In this document: in pieces, positions 18,973-28,122 of the stretch
Layout: every line of letters begins with the position of its first letter
How positions within the stretch are numbered: the first letter of the stretch is position 1
Assembly (NCBI RefSeq): GCF_902859935.1
Contig: NZ_CADIKI010000010.1
Span: forward strand, 186,001-250,000
Reading direction: 5' to 3'
Source: Paraburkholderia fynbosensis
Lineage (GTDB): Bacteria > Pseudomonadota > Gammaproteobacteria > Burkholderiales > Burkholderiaceae
DNA: 64,000 bases
Position numbers and translations under genes: made by a program
Notes under the pieces: model-generated
Database searches by the model: none
What the model was told of the DNA's origin: nothing
Seen by the model: the letters and a program-made list of their open reading frames with translations, nothing else

Positions 18973-20052
18973 TCAATACGCTCCTTCGCGCCGCACCATG
19001 ACACCGATCGTCTTCACGAGAATTGCCACGTCCCATGCCAGCGACCACCGCTTCGCATACAACACATCCATCGACACGCGTCTCGCGTAGTCCACATCGT
19101 TGCGTCCGCTCACCTGCCAGACACCTGTCATGCCTGGTTTCGTCGTCAAGTAGTAGCTCACGTCTTTGCCATACCGCTCCAATTCCTGCTCCACGACCGG
19201 CCGCGGTCCAACCAGGCTCATGTCGCCACGCACGACGTTCCACAATTGCGGCAATTCATCGAGACTCGTGCGCCGCAGAAAGCGGCCAACCGGCGTCACC
19301 CGCACGTCGTTTTTTAGCTTGAAGTCGCGAGCCCATTCCGCACGCGCGTCCGGATCGTGTTCGAGTAGCTCGCCCAAAATCTCGTCGGCGTTGACGATCA
19401 TCGTGCGGAACTTCAGACAGCGGAATGTGCGGCCATGCAATCCAATCCGTTCGTGACCGAATACCGACGGACCGCCATCACGACGCACCAGCAATGCAAT
19501 GACCGCGAAGAACGGTGCGAGCGAAAATAGCATCGGCACCGCGAACAGCAGATCGAAGCCGCGCTTAACCGCCAGCCGCCCAGGTTCGGCGACGCTCGCG
19601 GTCTCGTTTGGCGCGGCAGCCTGCACGCTCACGCCTTCGAGCGCCGCCCGATGCGCGCGCTTTCCGACACGCCAGCACAGCTCCAGGATGGCCAGCGCCA
19701 GCGTGCGAGCAATCAGCATCCCCAGCCCGCTTGTGATAGTCCAGTAGATGAACCACACCCGTGACACCAGATGAAAGCGATGCAATACATAAAGCAGAGC
19801 GAAGCCGCATGCCTGAACGACGGTCCACGCCAGAATCGTGCGGCTCATCAAATTGATCAACGACTGCGTGCGCACCGGGCGGTAAGTTCCGCAAGCGGGA
19901 AATACCGACAGCGCTAACGCTACAGCGAACGCCACGAGTGAGACGTCGAAGCGCATGGCGCCGGCACTGCCCGTTCCGCTAAAGTGCAAAGCACACAAGG
20001 CGCCAACCACAATGAGCGCGCCGTCCGTAACACGCGATAAAAATCCATTCAT
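18973..20052 (-). CDS. Initiating undecaprenyl-phosphate sugar-1-phosphate transferase, short form (WbaP/BceB-like)
   Basis: Transfers the first sugar-1-phosphate to undecaprenyl phosphate and so starts repeat-unit synthesis. 359 residues from the ATG at 20052, which has GGAAGGGG at proper distance. Four membrane helices lie in the first 125 residues, a fifth at about 165-190, then the bacterial sugar transferase domain with KFRTM, SLDELPQLWNVVRGDMSLVG and KPGMTGVWQVSGR. Family members such as WbaP are usually about 460-480 residues, with a nucleotide-binding-like domain between the fourth and fifth helices; here only about 40 residues fill that place. The catalytic part is complete. First gene of the operon. 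Confidence 0.9.
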   Translation of the reverse strand: MNGFLSRVTDGALIVVGALCALHFSGTGSAGAMRFDVSLVAFAVALALSVFPACGTYRPVRTQSLINLMSRTILAWTVVQACGFALLYVLHRFHLVSRVWFIYWTITSGLGMLIARTLALAILELCWRVGKRAHRAALEGVSVQAAAPNETASVAEPGRLAVKRGFDLLFAVPMLFSLAPFFAVIALLVRRDGGPSVFGHERIGLHGRTFRCLKFRTMIVNADEILGELLEHDPDARAEWARDFKLKNDVRVTPVGRFLRRTSLDELPQLWNVVRGDMSLVGPRPVVEQELERYGKDVSYYLTTKPGMTGVWQVSGRNDVDYARRVSMDVLYAKRWSLAWDVAILVKTIGVMVRREGAY

Positions 20053-21374
20053 GAACGCCCCTTCCACGCCAGTCATCAAGTCGCTGGTCGATTCGGTGTA
20101 CTTATTTTTTGGCGGGTTTTTTTGGTACATAATATTCGCTTCACTGCGCCTGCTATTTCCTTCGATGCGCGTTTTCTGTTTTCGATAACCTCAGACTGCC
20201 CGCCTCAGTGTGTTCCGGTGGAAGTTGATTTGAAATCTGAATTTGGACCTGCACGGCAGCAGATGAAACAACTGCGTACGATGCTCGCATAGCCGGTCCT
20301 CGCATACTTCAGGACATGGCATGACGAATCGAAACGTAGTCGGGTACGGCTACCTTCGTGAGGCCACCGTCCTGAAGAGCGATCCACTCAAGGAATTCGA
20401 CTACACTGCGCCTTTGAAAGAGAGGCTTTTACGCTGAGTGAAGTCGTCGGGCGTCAAGTGCCCGCACCGCAATCGGAGCGACGTTCAGCATAATGAGGCA
20501 GACCGCGCATAGACACGCGCTGTGCACTGAAGGCGAGACGACAAAGTCCGCTTCATCCAACTACGTCAAGCGCACTGCATCGGCGCGAGCGGCGCATCGC
20601 AGCGTTCCTGCAGCGGCCAATTTCATCAAAGGCTTCGCGAGTTTATAAAATGATTTAACAATCGCCGTCAATTAATGAAGGTACTAACAATCCAAGACTG
20701 CTAACCATATTTACGGCTATGAAAGAAATTGAATATCCTGCGCGATGCACTTCACACCCTAAATCACTGAAGCAGCCATGCTACAGCCCCCTTAAGGCGT
20801 GCAACATAGAAGGGATTCGATAACTCCGGCCACTTCTTCGGCGGCGCCCACTGCACGAATGAATTTACCGCAGTAACCATCGCACCGACTCGACGGGACA
20901 GTGTGGACCCGACACCAGGCCCAAGGCAACGATCATCGGCAAGCAAGTTGAACCGTTGATTTCCCAGGCGGGAGTCCCGGTCGCCGCGTGATCCTCGCGA
21001 TGGCGCCGAGCCGTGCAAACCGACCCGGAATGCAATACGTCCTCATCGATGAACCCGTCATCGAGCACGCGCCTGGTCATCACGTTCGATGCCTTTGTCA
21101 CTTCCCTTGCGAAACTCGAACGAACGCGTCGATGCCAACGCAGTAGATGGCATTCGGTGCCACGGCACGCCCCGCTTCGTAAGCTTCGACCATGTCCAGG
21201 ATCATGCCGCCGGTTCGTCAATATGGCGCCGATTGCACTGCAGCAACGAATTTCCCCGACGCTGCGCCTCCCCTCTGACCCTCAATTTCCCATTTGACGC
21301 CCACCGATCGAGAGGCGTATAACCATCCCATTGGATGTTATTTGGATGGCGTCCGGATGCCCACTGGAGGAAAC
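20053..21374. other. Long intergenic region between the EPS operon and the CopG-like gene
   Basis: About 1.3 kb. It should hold the leftward promoter of the exopolysaccharide operon; an AT-rich tract at about 20645-20760 contrasts with its surroundings. A 38-codon plus-strand frame (20321-20437, MTNRNVVGYGYLREATVL onward) is not recognised. On the minus strand at about 21110-21225 a 38-codon stretch (GGMILDMVEAYEAG, then NAIYCVGIDAFVRVSQGK) looks coding but is isolated between stops, possibly a decayed gene. No intact gene can be supported. Confidence 0.5.
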
Positions 21375-21800
21375 GTGCCCAAACTCAATCTCGTCGACAG
21401 CTCCCGCCCCAAAGGCGGCGAGACCGAGAAAATCACCATCAACCTGGGGCCGATCGACCTCGGCCAGATCGATCTGCTGGTCGAAGAAGGCTTTTACACG
21501 AATCGCACCGACCTGATCCGCACGGCGATCCGTAATCAGCTTGCCGTGCACGCGCAGGTCGTCACGGAAACCGTGACGCGCCGCGCGATGGTGCTCGGCT
21601 TGCAGCACTTCTCGCGACAGGATCTCGAAGCTGCTCAGGCTGCGCACGAACAACTCGACATTCACGTGCTCGGCCTCGCCAGCATCGCCGCCGATGTGCC
21701 GCCCGAACTCGCGGCAGCCACCATCGCGTCGGTCGTCGTACTGGGTGCATTTCACGCGTCGCCGGCAGTCAAAGCGGCGCTTGCCGGCCGCATCAGCTAG
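21375..21800 (+). CDS. CopG-like ribbon-helix-helix protein next to PHB-depolymerase-type esterase
   Basis: Probable DNA-binding regulator, 141 residues. Residues about 15-60 (EKITINLGPIDLGQIDLLVE, then GFYTNRTDLIRTAIRNQL) have the strand-helix-helix layout of CopG/MetJ-type repressors, in which the strand contacts DNA. The C-terminal part (PPELAAATIASVVVLGAFHA) is hydrophobic and probably structural. The start is GTG at 21375, because GGAGG lies five bases upstream; an open frame reaches 21294. The esterase gene follows 85 bases later in the same direction, so autoregulation or control of that gene is the natural inference. Confidence 0.8.
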   Translation: MPKLNLVDSSRPKGGETEKITINLGPIDLGQIDLLVEEGFYTNRTDLIRTAIRNQLAVHAQVVTETVTRRAMVLGLQHFSRQDLEAAQAAHEQLDIHVLGLASIAADVPPELAAATIASVVVLGAFHASPAVKAALAGRIS

Positions 21801-21885
21801 GGGTTTCGCTCGACTCATCGCATCGCTGAACCTTGGCATGGCGCCGGTTCACTCATGCCACCACACAAAGGCAACGCAACCCATC

Positions 21886-23004
21886 ATGAACATGAACGAA
21901 GATTTCCTGAAGTCGATGAAAGACGCCTTCGATCTGCTGCGTACGAAAGGTCCCCAGGAAGCGACCGCCGCGGTTCAACGCGCGCTCGCGGGCGCCAACG
22001 CTCAGGGGAGCCACGCGCAAACAGCGCAAACGCAAGCGACGGCAAGCGATTGGACGCGAGCCTGGACCGAGGTTCACACCGGCACACACGCACAGGCTCG
22101 GCCACCCCGCCACGCGCGCACGCACGCCCCTGCCCCCTACACAATCGACGCCGACACACCCGGCGCCTTCAGCGCTCACACTTTCAGCAACAGTGCGGGC
22201 CAGCGTCAATACAAGCTGTACGTGCCTGCTGTCTACAACCACGAACCGATGCCTTTGATCGTCATGCTGCACGGCTGCACGCAGAACGCCGACGACTTCG
22301 CGGCCGGCACGCGCATGAACGAAATGGCTGAGCGTCACGGCTTCATCGTCGTATATCCGAATCAATCGCAAGCGGCCAATCATTCGAAATGCTGGAACTG
22401 GTTCAAGCCAGCCGATCAACAGCGGGAGAACGGTGAACCGTCACTGATCGCGGGCATCACGCGCGAAGTGATGACGCGGTATCGCGTCGACGCCGCGCGC
22501 GTGTACGTGGCGGGTCTATCGGCGGGCGGCGCGATGGCGGACATCATGCTGAAGACCTCGCCCGATCTGTATGCCGCCGCCTGTGTGCATTCGGGGCTCG
22601 CCTACGGATGCGCGAAGGACCTGCCTTCCGCGCTCGCCGCGATGAAGGGTGGCAAGCCGTCGCGCGCCCGCATGCGCGCCGCGCCGCAGCGCCCGCTGAT
22701 CGTGTTTCATGGCGATGCGGATACGACGGTACATCCGTCGAATGCCCTTGAACTCGTTGCGAGCTTCGAGGCAAACGCCACGACGGTCGCCCCGCCGTCG
22801 GCGGCGGGTGCGTCAGGCAATGGACGTACTGCGACGTTGCAGCGACTCGTCGCGGAAAACGGCGTCGAAGCGGAGTATTGGTCGATACACGGCGCGGGGC
22901 ACGCATGGGCCGGCGGGAGTCAGCGCGGCTCGTACACGGACCCGGCCGGGCCGGACGCCACAGCGGAAATGCTGCGATTTTTTCTGGCTCACCCACGGGC
23001 GTAA
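21886..23004 (+). CDS. PHB-depolymerase-family esterase
   Basis: Alpha/beta hydrolase of the esterase-PHB depolymerase family, 372 residues. A variable N-terminal region rich in Ala, Gln and His (residues 1-90) precedes the hydrolase. The catalytic set is visible: nucleophile S212 in GLSAGG, Asp in FHGDADTTV (D277 or D279), His 339 in GAGHAW; LIVMLHGCTQNADDFA carries the oxyanion-hole region. No signal peptide is evident, so it may act on intracellular polyhydroxybutyrate granules or on short-chain esters. ATG 21886 is chosen; ATG 21892 is also possible. Substrate is inferred from family only. Confidence 0.88.
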   Translation: MNMNEDFLKSMKDAFDLLRTKGPQEATAAVQRALAGANAQGSHAQTAQTQATASDWTRAWTEVHTGTHAQARPPRHARTHAPAPYTIDADTPGAFSAHTFSNSAGQRQYKLYVPAVYNHEPMPLIVMLHGCTQNADDFAAGTRMNEMAERHGFIVVYPNQSQAANHSKCWNWFKPADQQRENGEPSLIAGITREVMTRYRVDAARVYVAGLSAGGAMADIMLKTSPDLYAAACVHSGLAYGCAKDLPSALAAMKGGKPSRARMRAAPQRPLIVFHGDADTTVHPSNALELVASFEANATTVAPPSAAGASGNGRTATLQRLVAENGVEAEYWSIHGAGHAWAGGSQRGSYTDPAGPDATAEMLRFFLAHPRA

Positions 23005-23366
23005 CAAGCGCCGCAGGCGCGACGAGCAAGCGTTTGACCAAAGCGCTTCGCTTCGGCTCACCTCAGGCACAAACGCAGCGCGAGGTTCGTGAAGCGCATA
23101 TCGCGGACATGGCGTGTTTCGCGCCATCCGCAGTCGAAGTCGACGCGGTAATCGTCACTCGCCGACGCTTACATCAGGACGCGCATGTGCGACGCCGGGT
23201 CGGCACATAAACGCCGTTAAGCAACATTGGGCACGCGCGAGGCAAGAACACAGCGGGAGGTTCGTGGACCACGCACCACAACCGCTGGCGCCTTTGTCGC
23301 TCAAGGCACTCGAAGCGGACCGCGCGAGAGCGGGCCTCGGATGCCGCGCTCCGCGCGCCACCGTCC
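23005..23366. other. GC-rich stretch without recognised gene
   Basis: About 360 bases between the esterase stop and the MscS relic. Open frames on both strands have low-complexity Arg/Ala/Pro composition typical of chance frames in GC-rich DNA. Nothing is supported here. Confidence 0.5.
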
Positions 23367-23675
23367 TCAGGCCGCCACGGGGCACCGTGCCTGTTCAAGC
23401 GCCGCCTGCGCATGCGCCTGCGAATCGCCGCCGGCGAGCGGCACGTTCCGCGTACGCCACTATGCGGCGATGCGCAGTGTCGCACCGCCGTCGTCCGGAT
23501 AACCGGCGACTGTGACGACCGGCGCAAGCGTCGCGCCGCCCAACAAAGGCGGTTCGTCGGCGATCAGTTTCTTCAGTTCGCCGATCGCAGCATCGACGTC
23601 CTTGCGCTCGGCCAGTTCCACTTCGACATCGATGCGCTGCGTGCCACCGCTGCTGTAGTTGATCACCGGATTGCC
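23367..23675 (-). pseudogene. MscS-family mechanosensitive channel, C-terminal relic
   Basis: Minus-strand frame GNPVINYSSGGTQRIDVEVE, then DVDAAIGELKKLIADEPPLL and VTVAGYPDDGGATLRIAA, which is how the cytoplasmic beta and alpha/beta domains of small-conductance channels read. A TAG interrupts it after LRIAA, and the frame continues WRTRNVPLAGGDSQAHAQA to a TGA at 23367. A stop also precedes GNPV directly, and no membrane domain or pore helix is present upstream, where msrC begins. So it is a truncated and further mutated leftover. Confidence 0.6.
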
Positions 23676-23708
23676 CTACTCGCGGCACACGCCCATATAC
23701 CCCGTCGC

Positions 23709-24218
23709 TCAGGACGCAGCCGCCGCGCGCGGCAACGCCGCTTCGATGAACACCGCACACAACGCTTCCATCCCCTTCGCGTCTTGCGCATCGAAGCGCG
23801 CGACGACCGGGCTGTCCACATCCCACACGCCGATCAACGTGCCGTCCGGCGCGACGAGCGGCACGACGATTTCGGATTGCGACGCCGCATCGCACGCGAT
23901 ATGGCCGGGAAACTCGTGCACGTCACGCACGACCTGGGTTTGACGGGTCTGCGCGGCCGTGCCGCACACGCCCTTGCCAAGGGCGATGCGCACGCACGCG
24001 GGCTTGCCCTGAAACGGTCCGACAACCAGTTCGCGGCCATCGTGAAAGTAAAAGCCGGCCCAGTTCAGATCGCTCAGCGAATGAAACACGAAGGCGGAAA
24101 AATTCGCGGCGTTGGCGATCCAGTCGGTTTCGTCGGCGAGCAGCGCGCGCGCCTGGGCAACCAGTTCGTCGTAATGCGCGGCTTTGGACAGAGGCGAGGC
24201 GGGGGAGACTTCGAACAT
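23709..24218 (-). CDS. msrC: Free methionine-(R)-sulfoxide reductase (GAF-type, fRMsr)
   Basis: Reduces free methionine-R-sulfoxide with thioredoxin; cytoplasmic GAF-domain enzyme. 169 residues, the normal length. The three family cysteines are all present: C75 in GKPACVRI, C85 in GKGVCGTAA, C109 in FPGHIACDAAS. The GAF core motifs SEIVVPLVAPDGTLIGVWDV and FYFHDGRELVVGPFQG also fit. It is a single leftward gene, preceded upstream by 245 bases of GC-rich DNA with a pentamer repeat and followed by the channel relic. Confidence 0.92.
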   Translation of the reverse strand: MFEVSPASPLSKAAHYDELVAQARALLADETDWIANAANFSAFVFHSLSDLNWAGFYFHDGRELVVGPFQGKPACVRIALGKGVCGTAAQTRQTQVVRDVHEFPGHIACDAASQSEIVVPLVAPDGTLIGVWDVDSPVVARFDAQDAKGMEALCAVFIEAALPRAAAAS

Positions 24219-24319
24219 GACGGCGTCCGTGATGAAAGCGGAAAGAGAACAGCAAGGGTGTGCAGTTTAAAGCAAGCGGGCGGTTAGTTCAGGGTGCGAC
24301 GCGTCGCTGCGCGGCGCGC

Positions 24320-24339
24320 TGTCGTGTCGTGTCGTGTCG
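24320..24339. repeat. Pentanucleotide repeat, four copies of TGTCG
   Basis: Four exact tandem copies between msrC and the molbindin gene, in non-coding DNA. Copy number may vary among strains; no function is suggested. Confidence 0.7.
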
Positions 24340-24463
24340 CTCCGTGCTGTGCCCTGCCGCGCTTGCCGCGCCTTGCATGCCGCGCGCCGCCCACACTCGT
24401 CAGCCTCGCCAGTTTCCGACCGATCACGAGAAACCGCACCGCGCCGGACCTTCGATCAGCGGC

Positions 24464-24889
24464 TTACTGATCGACGCCAATAATCACGCTCGACGCCTTG
24501 AAAATCGCGGTCGCCGCTTGACCACTCGCGAGGCCGAGCCGCTCGACGCTCTCGTTGGTGACGATCGCCGCGATCTGCGCACCGCCCGCGCTGATCGTGA
24601 CTTCCGAGTTCACTGCGCCCTTCGTCACCGCCGACACCGTCCCGGCGATGCAGTTGCGCGCCGACACCTGGTTCTTCGCGACGTCGACCATCACGATCAC
24701 CGACGACGCCTTCACCAGCGCAAACGCCTTCTTGCCGGCTACGAGGCCGAGCGACGTCGCACTGCCATGCGTGATGATCGCGACGATCTCCAGACCGTCC
24801 TGAGTGCGCAGCGTGACTTCGTCGTTCACGGCGCCGTGTTTGACTTCGGCCACTTCGCCGGCGAATTGATTGCGCGCGCTGGTTTGCAT
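24464..24889 (-). CDS. Molbindin with two tandem Mop/TOBE domains
   Basis: Binds molybdate or tungstate in the cytoplasm. 141 residues made of two repeats of about 70: TSARNQFAGEVAEVKHGAVN ... ALVKASSVIVMVD and VSARNCIAGTVSAVTKGAVN ... AIFKASSVIIGVD. Each is a complete Mop fold, beginning with SARN and ending with KASSVI, as in ModG-type proteins that assemble into storage or buffering oligomers. The ATG at 24889 has AAGGAGCACGAC upstream. No molybdate transporter gene is adjacent, which favours a free-standing molybdate-binding role over a domain of ModE or ModC. Confidence 0.92.
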   Translation of the reverse strand: MQTSARNQFAGEVAEVKHGAVNDEVTLRTQDGLEIVAIITHGSATSLGLVAGKKAFALVKASSVIVMVDVAKNQVSARNCIAGTVSAVTKGAVNSEVTISAGGAQIAAIVTNESVERLGLASGQAATAIFKASSVIIGVDQ

Positions 24890-25159
24890 GTCGTGCTCCT
24901 TGGTTGATCAGGGCGCCTCGCACTAACATTGCGAGGCGGGGATTCAGGTATGAAACGGCTAATCGAATGCTGGCCGGCTGCGGCCCCTGCGTATGAGGTG
25001 CGCTCGCGTGCGGCCGCGCTGAGCGCTCCGAATCAGCATGAAAACACAGAAGCGTCGTGCATGAGCATGCCTGACGCAGCGCCGGCACAACACCGCGCAA
25101 CACGGCGCGCGTCGCGAACACCTTATCATCGTGTCCTTCGATCCTCCACGCCGAACCCT

Positions 25160-26797
25160 ATGTCCATTGCCGTCCTGTCCCGCTTCGCTGCTTCATGGCC
25201 GAACGCGTGCCGTGCCGCCGCGCTGTGCGCCGCTCTCACGATGCTCGCCGCGTGCAGCACTGCGCCGCCGCGCGCCGCGCACGCGCCGGTCGATACCGTT
25301 ACGCTGTTTCCGCTCGCCGGTTACGACCAGGACGTCGATCACTGGCTCAAACCGGACGACGCAGGCTATGACCAGCCGTTCCTCAGCGCGGCGGATCAGC
25401 AGGCGCATTTCAGGGCGCTCTACGCGCGCTACTTCGGCACCGGCGTGAACGCAGCATCGCCGTGGAATTCAGCGTACGTGAACACGCGCGTTTATCGACA
25501 GCAAGGCGCGGACATTGCCGCATTGCAGCAGCGCCGCATCGCCAGATTCGACAACACCGGCAGGAGCGGCGCTGAGCTCGGCTATGGCGAGAACTTCCGC
25601 CCGCACGACAAGGCATGGATCGATGCGATCGCGCAGAACATGAACGTCGGGCAGTTCACGCAAGCGCCGGCCTATCAACCCGGGCGCCGCGCAATTGCCA
25701 CCACCAACCTGATGGTGCGCGAACTGCCGACCTCCGATCCTTCGTTTTACGACCATCGTCTGGCCGGCGAAGGCTATCCGTTCGACAACCTGCAGATTTC
25801 GGCCACGCGGCCGGGCACGCCGTTGTATGTGCTGGGCAGCAGCGTCGACGGCGCGTGGCATTACGTGCAGACGCCCGACGTGCAGGGCTGGGTGCGTAGC
25901 GACGGCGTCGCGATGGCCGACGACCACTTCGTCGACGCATGGCGCGCCGCGGCCGGCAAATCGCTCGGCGCGGTGACGCTCGCATCGGCGCCCGTGCGCG
26001 ACAGCCGCGGCATATTCCGCTTCGACGCGCCGGCGGGCACGATATTGCCGTTGCTGCCGTCGTCGTCGGACTCGCCGGCGCCCATCGAGCGGCATACGTC
26101 CGCCGACGGAAAGATCAGCGAAACAGGCAACCAGGCCGCGAGCGTCACCCCGCCCCCCGCGATGCGCGAAGTGCTCGTGCCGGTCCGCGATGCCGATGGC
26201 CGCGCGCTCATCCGCACCGCCACGCTGAGCGAAGCGCAAATCGCACCCATGCCGCTCGCCGCCACACCGCGCCACCTGGCAATGCTTATGAAAGCGCTGA
26301 TCGGACGGCCGTATGGCTGGGGCAATAGCGGGCTCTACAACGACTGTTCGTCGGAACTGCAAAGCATCTTCGCCGCGTTCGGCGTGTGGCTGCCGCGCCA
26401 TTCGTCGACGCAGATGAGCGCGGGGCGCATGATCGACCTGTCCGCCTCCACGCCTGCGCAGCGGCTTGACTATCTCGCCCGGCACGGCGAGCCATTTCGC
26501 ACGCTGATCTACATCGGCGGCCACGTGATGCTGTACATCGGCAATACGGCGCGCGACGGCGTCACGGTGCCGGTCGTCTATCAGGACGTGTGGGGCTTGC
26601 GGCCGGCCGACAACAGCCGGCGCGCGGTGATCGGCGGCTCGGTGATCCTGCCGCTCTTCGAGCACATCCCCGAGGACGCCACGTTGCAGTCGCTGGCGGC
26701 CACGCGGACGTTCCAGATCAGCATCCTCGGCACGCCCGACGCGGTTCTGCCACCGCCGTCATCCGTGCCGCCGGATGAAGACAATCCGGCCGGTTGA
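25160..26797 (+). CDS. SH3-type NlpC/P60 peptidase lipoprotein (C40)
   Basis: Probable cell-wall peptidase cleaving gamma-D-Glu-diamino acid bonds, anchored to a membrane. 545 residues. A lipoprotein signal ends in MLAACST (Cys 32). Two SH3b-like segments lie at about 180-300 (TTNLMVRELPTSDPSF; GTPLYVLGSSVDGAWHYVQT). The C-terminal NlpC/P60 domain has catalytic C396 in YNDCSSE, H455 in YIGGHVMLYIG and the preceding GRPYGWG loop. The layout matches the YkfC-like clan with an extra N-terminal domain. ATG 25160 is chosen because it starts the signal peptide; the open frame reaches 24929. Single gene. Confidence 0.88.
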   Translation: MSIAVLSRFAASWPNACRAAALCAALTMLAACSTAPPRAAHAPVDTVTLFPLAGYDQDVDHWLKPDDAGYDQPFLSAADQQAHFRALYARYFGTGVNAASPWNSAYVNTRVYRQQGADIAALQQRRIARFDNTGRSGAELGYGENFRPHDKAWIDAIAQNMNVGQFTQAPAYQPGRRAIATTNLMVRELPTSDPSFYDHRLAGEGYPFDNLQISATRPGTPLYVLGSSVDGAWHYVQTPDVQGWVRSDGVAMADDHFVDAWRAAAGKSLGAVTLASAPVRDSRGIFRFDAPAGTILPLLPSSSDSPAPIERHTSADGKISETGNQAASVTPPPAMREVLVPVRDADGRALIRTATLSEAQIAPMPLAATPRHLAMLMKALIGRPYGWGNSGLYNDCSSELQSIFAAFGVWLPRHSSTQMSAGRMIDLSASTPAQRLDYLARHGEPFRTLIYIGGHVMLYIGNTARDGVTVPVVYQDVWGLRPADNSRRAVIGGSVILPLFEHIPEDATLQSLAATRTFQISILGTPDAVLPPPSSVPPDEDNPAG

Positions 26798-26977
26798 ATG
26801 GCTTCTGGCGGCTGATGGAGGTTCCGGCGGGTTCCGGCGCAACTCGCGGCCCCCACCCCGAAAATATTTTTTCCGGAGTGTCGATTCAACTGCGCTGGAC
26901 TCGTCGTAACGTTGAAGACCTGGCTCACGCAGCCAGTCTTTCAACTCGCGAACCTGTTACTTCAAGGAGTCACCGTC

Positions 26978-27451
26978 ATGACCAGCGCCGCCGTCAAACC
27001 GATCCCCGACGGGATGCACTCGCTCACACCGTATCTGATCTGCGCCAACGCCGCGGACGCCATCGCGTTCTACACGAAGGCCTTCAATGCCGTCGAACAG
27101 TTCCGCCTGCCGGGGCCGGGCGGCAAGGTGATGCACGCCTGCCTGAAGATCGGCGACTCCATGCTGATGCTGACCGACGAGTGGCCCGACCATCAGGCAT
27201 TCGGCCCGAATACGCTCAAGGGCACGCCGGTCACGATTCACCACTACGTGCAGGACGTCGACGCCAGCTTCAACCAGGCCGTCGAGGCCGGCGCGACCGT
27301 CCTGATGCCGGTCGCCGACATGTTCTGGGGTGACCGCTACGGCCAGTTGCAGGACCCGTTCGGCCATCGCTGGTCGCTCGCCACGCACACCCGCGATCTG
27401 AGCGCGGAAGAAATCCAGCAGGCCATGGCCACGATGAAATGCGACGGCTGA
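26978..27451 (+). CDS. VOC-family (PhnB/glyoxalase-like) protein
   Basis: 157 residues with the paired beta-alpha-beta-beta-beta modules of the vicinal-oxygen-chelate fold: HSLTPYLICANAADAIAFYT at the start of the first and VTIHHYVQDVDASFNQAVEA at the start of the second, ending WGDRYGQLQDPFGHRWSLAT. This pattern is close to PhnB-like proteins. ATG 26978 is supported by AAGGAG. The substrate is not known; members include antibiotic-resistance proteins, glyoxalases and uncharacterised enzymes. A second VOC gene follows after 58 bases in the same direction. Confidence 0.88.
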   Translation: MTSAAVKPIPDGMHSLTPYLICANAADAIAFYTKAFNAVEQFRLPGPGGKVMHACLKIGDSMLMLTDEWPDHQAFGPNTLKGTPVTIHHYVQDVDASFNQAVEAGATVLMPVADMFWGDRYGQLQDPFGHRWSLATHTRDLSAEEIQQAMATMKCDG

Positions 27452-27509
27452 CGCGTCGGTAAAGCGAAAGCAGCGCAAGCCCGATCCGCCTGGCAGCAGG
27501 AGAACCGTC

Positions 27510-27986
<477 letters not shown>

Positions 27987-28122
27987 GCAGTCCTCGCGCC
28001 GCCCACCGGCCCCCTCACGCCGCCCACGCGGTGTTGCGGCCGACGGGCGGCGCGTCTCGCTGCGCGACTGGCGCAGCCATCTTTGATAGCATCGGTGTCG
28101 ACCCATAAACGACGGGACATCC

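Noticed and set aside
26860-26885. AT-rich GAAAATATTTTTTCC as a terminator of the NlpC/P60 gene
   Set aside because: No stable GC stem; the short palindrome alone does not make a terminator.
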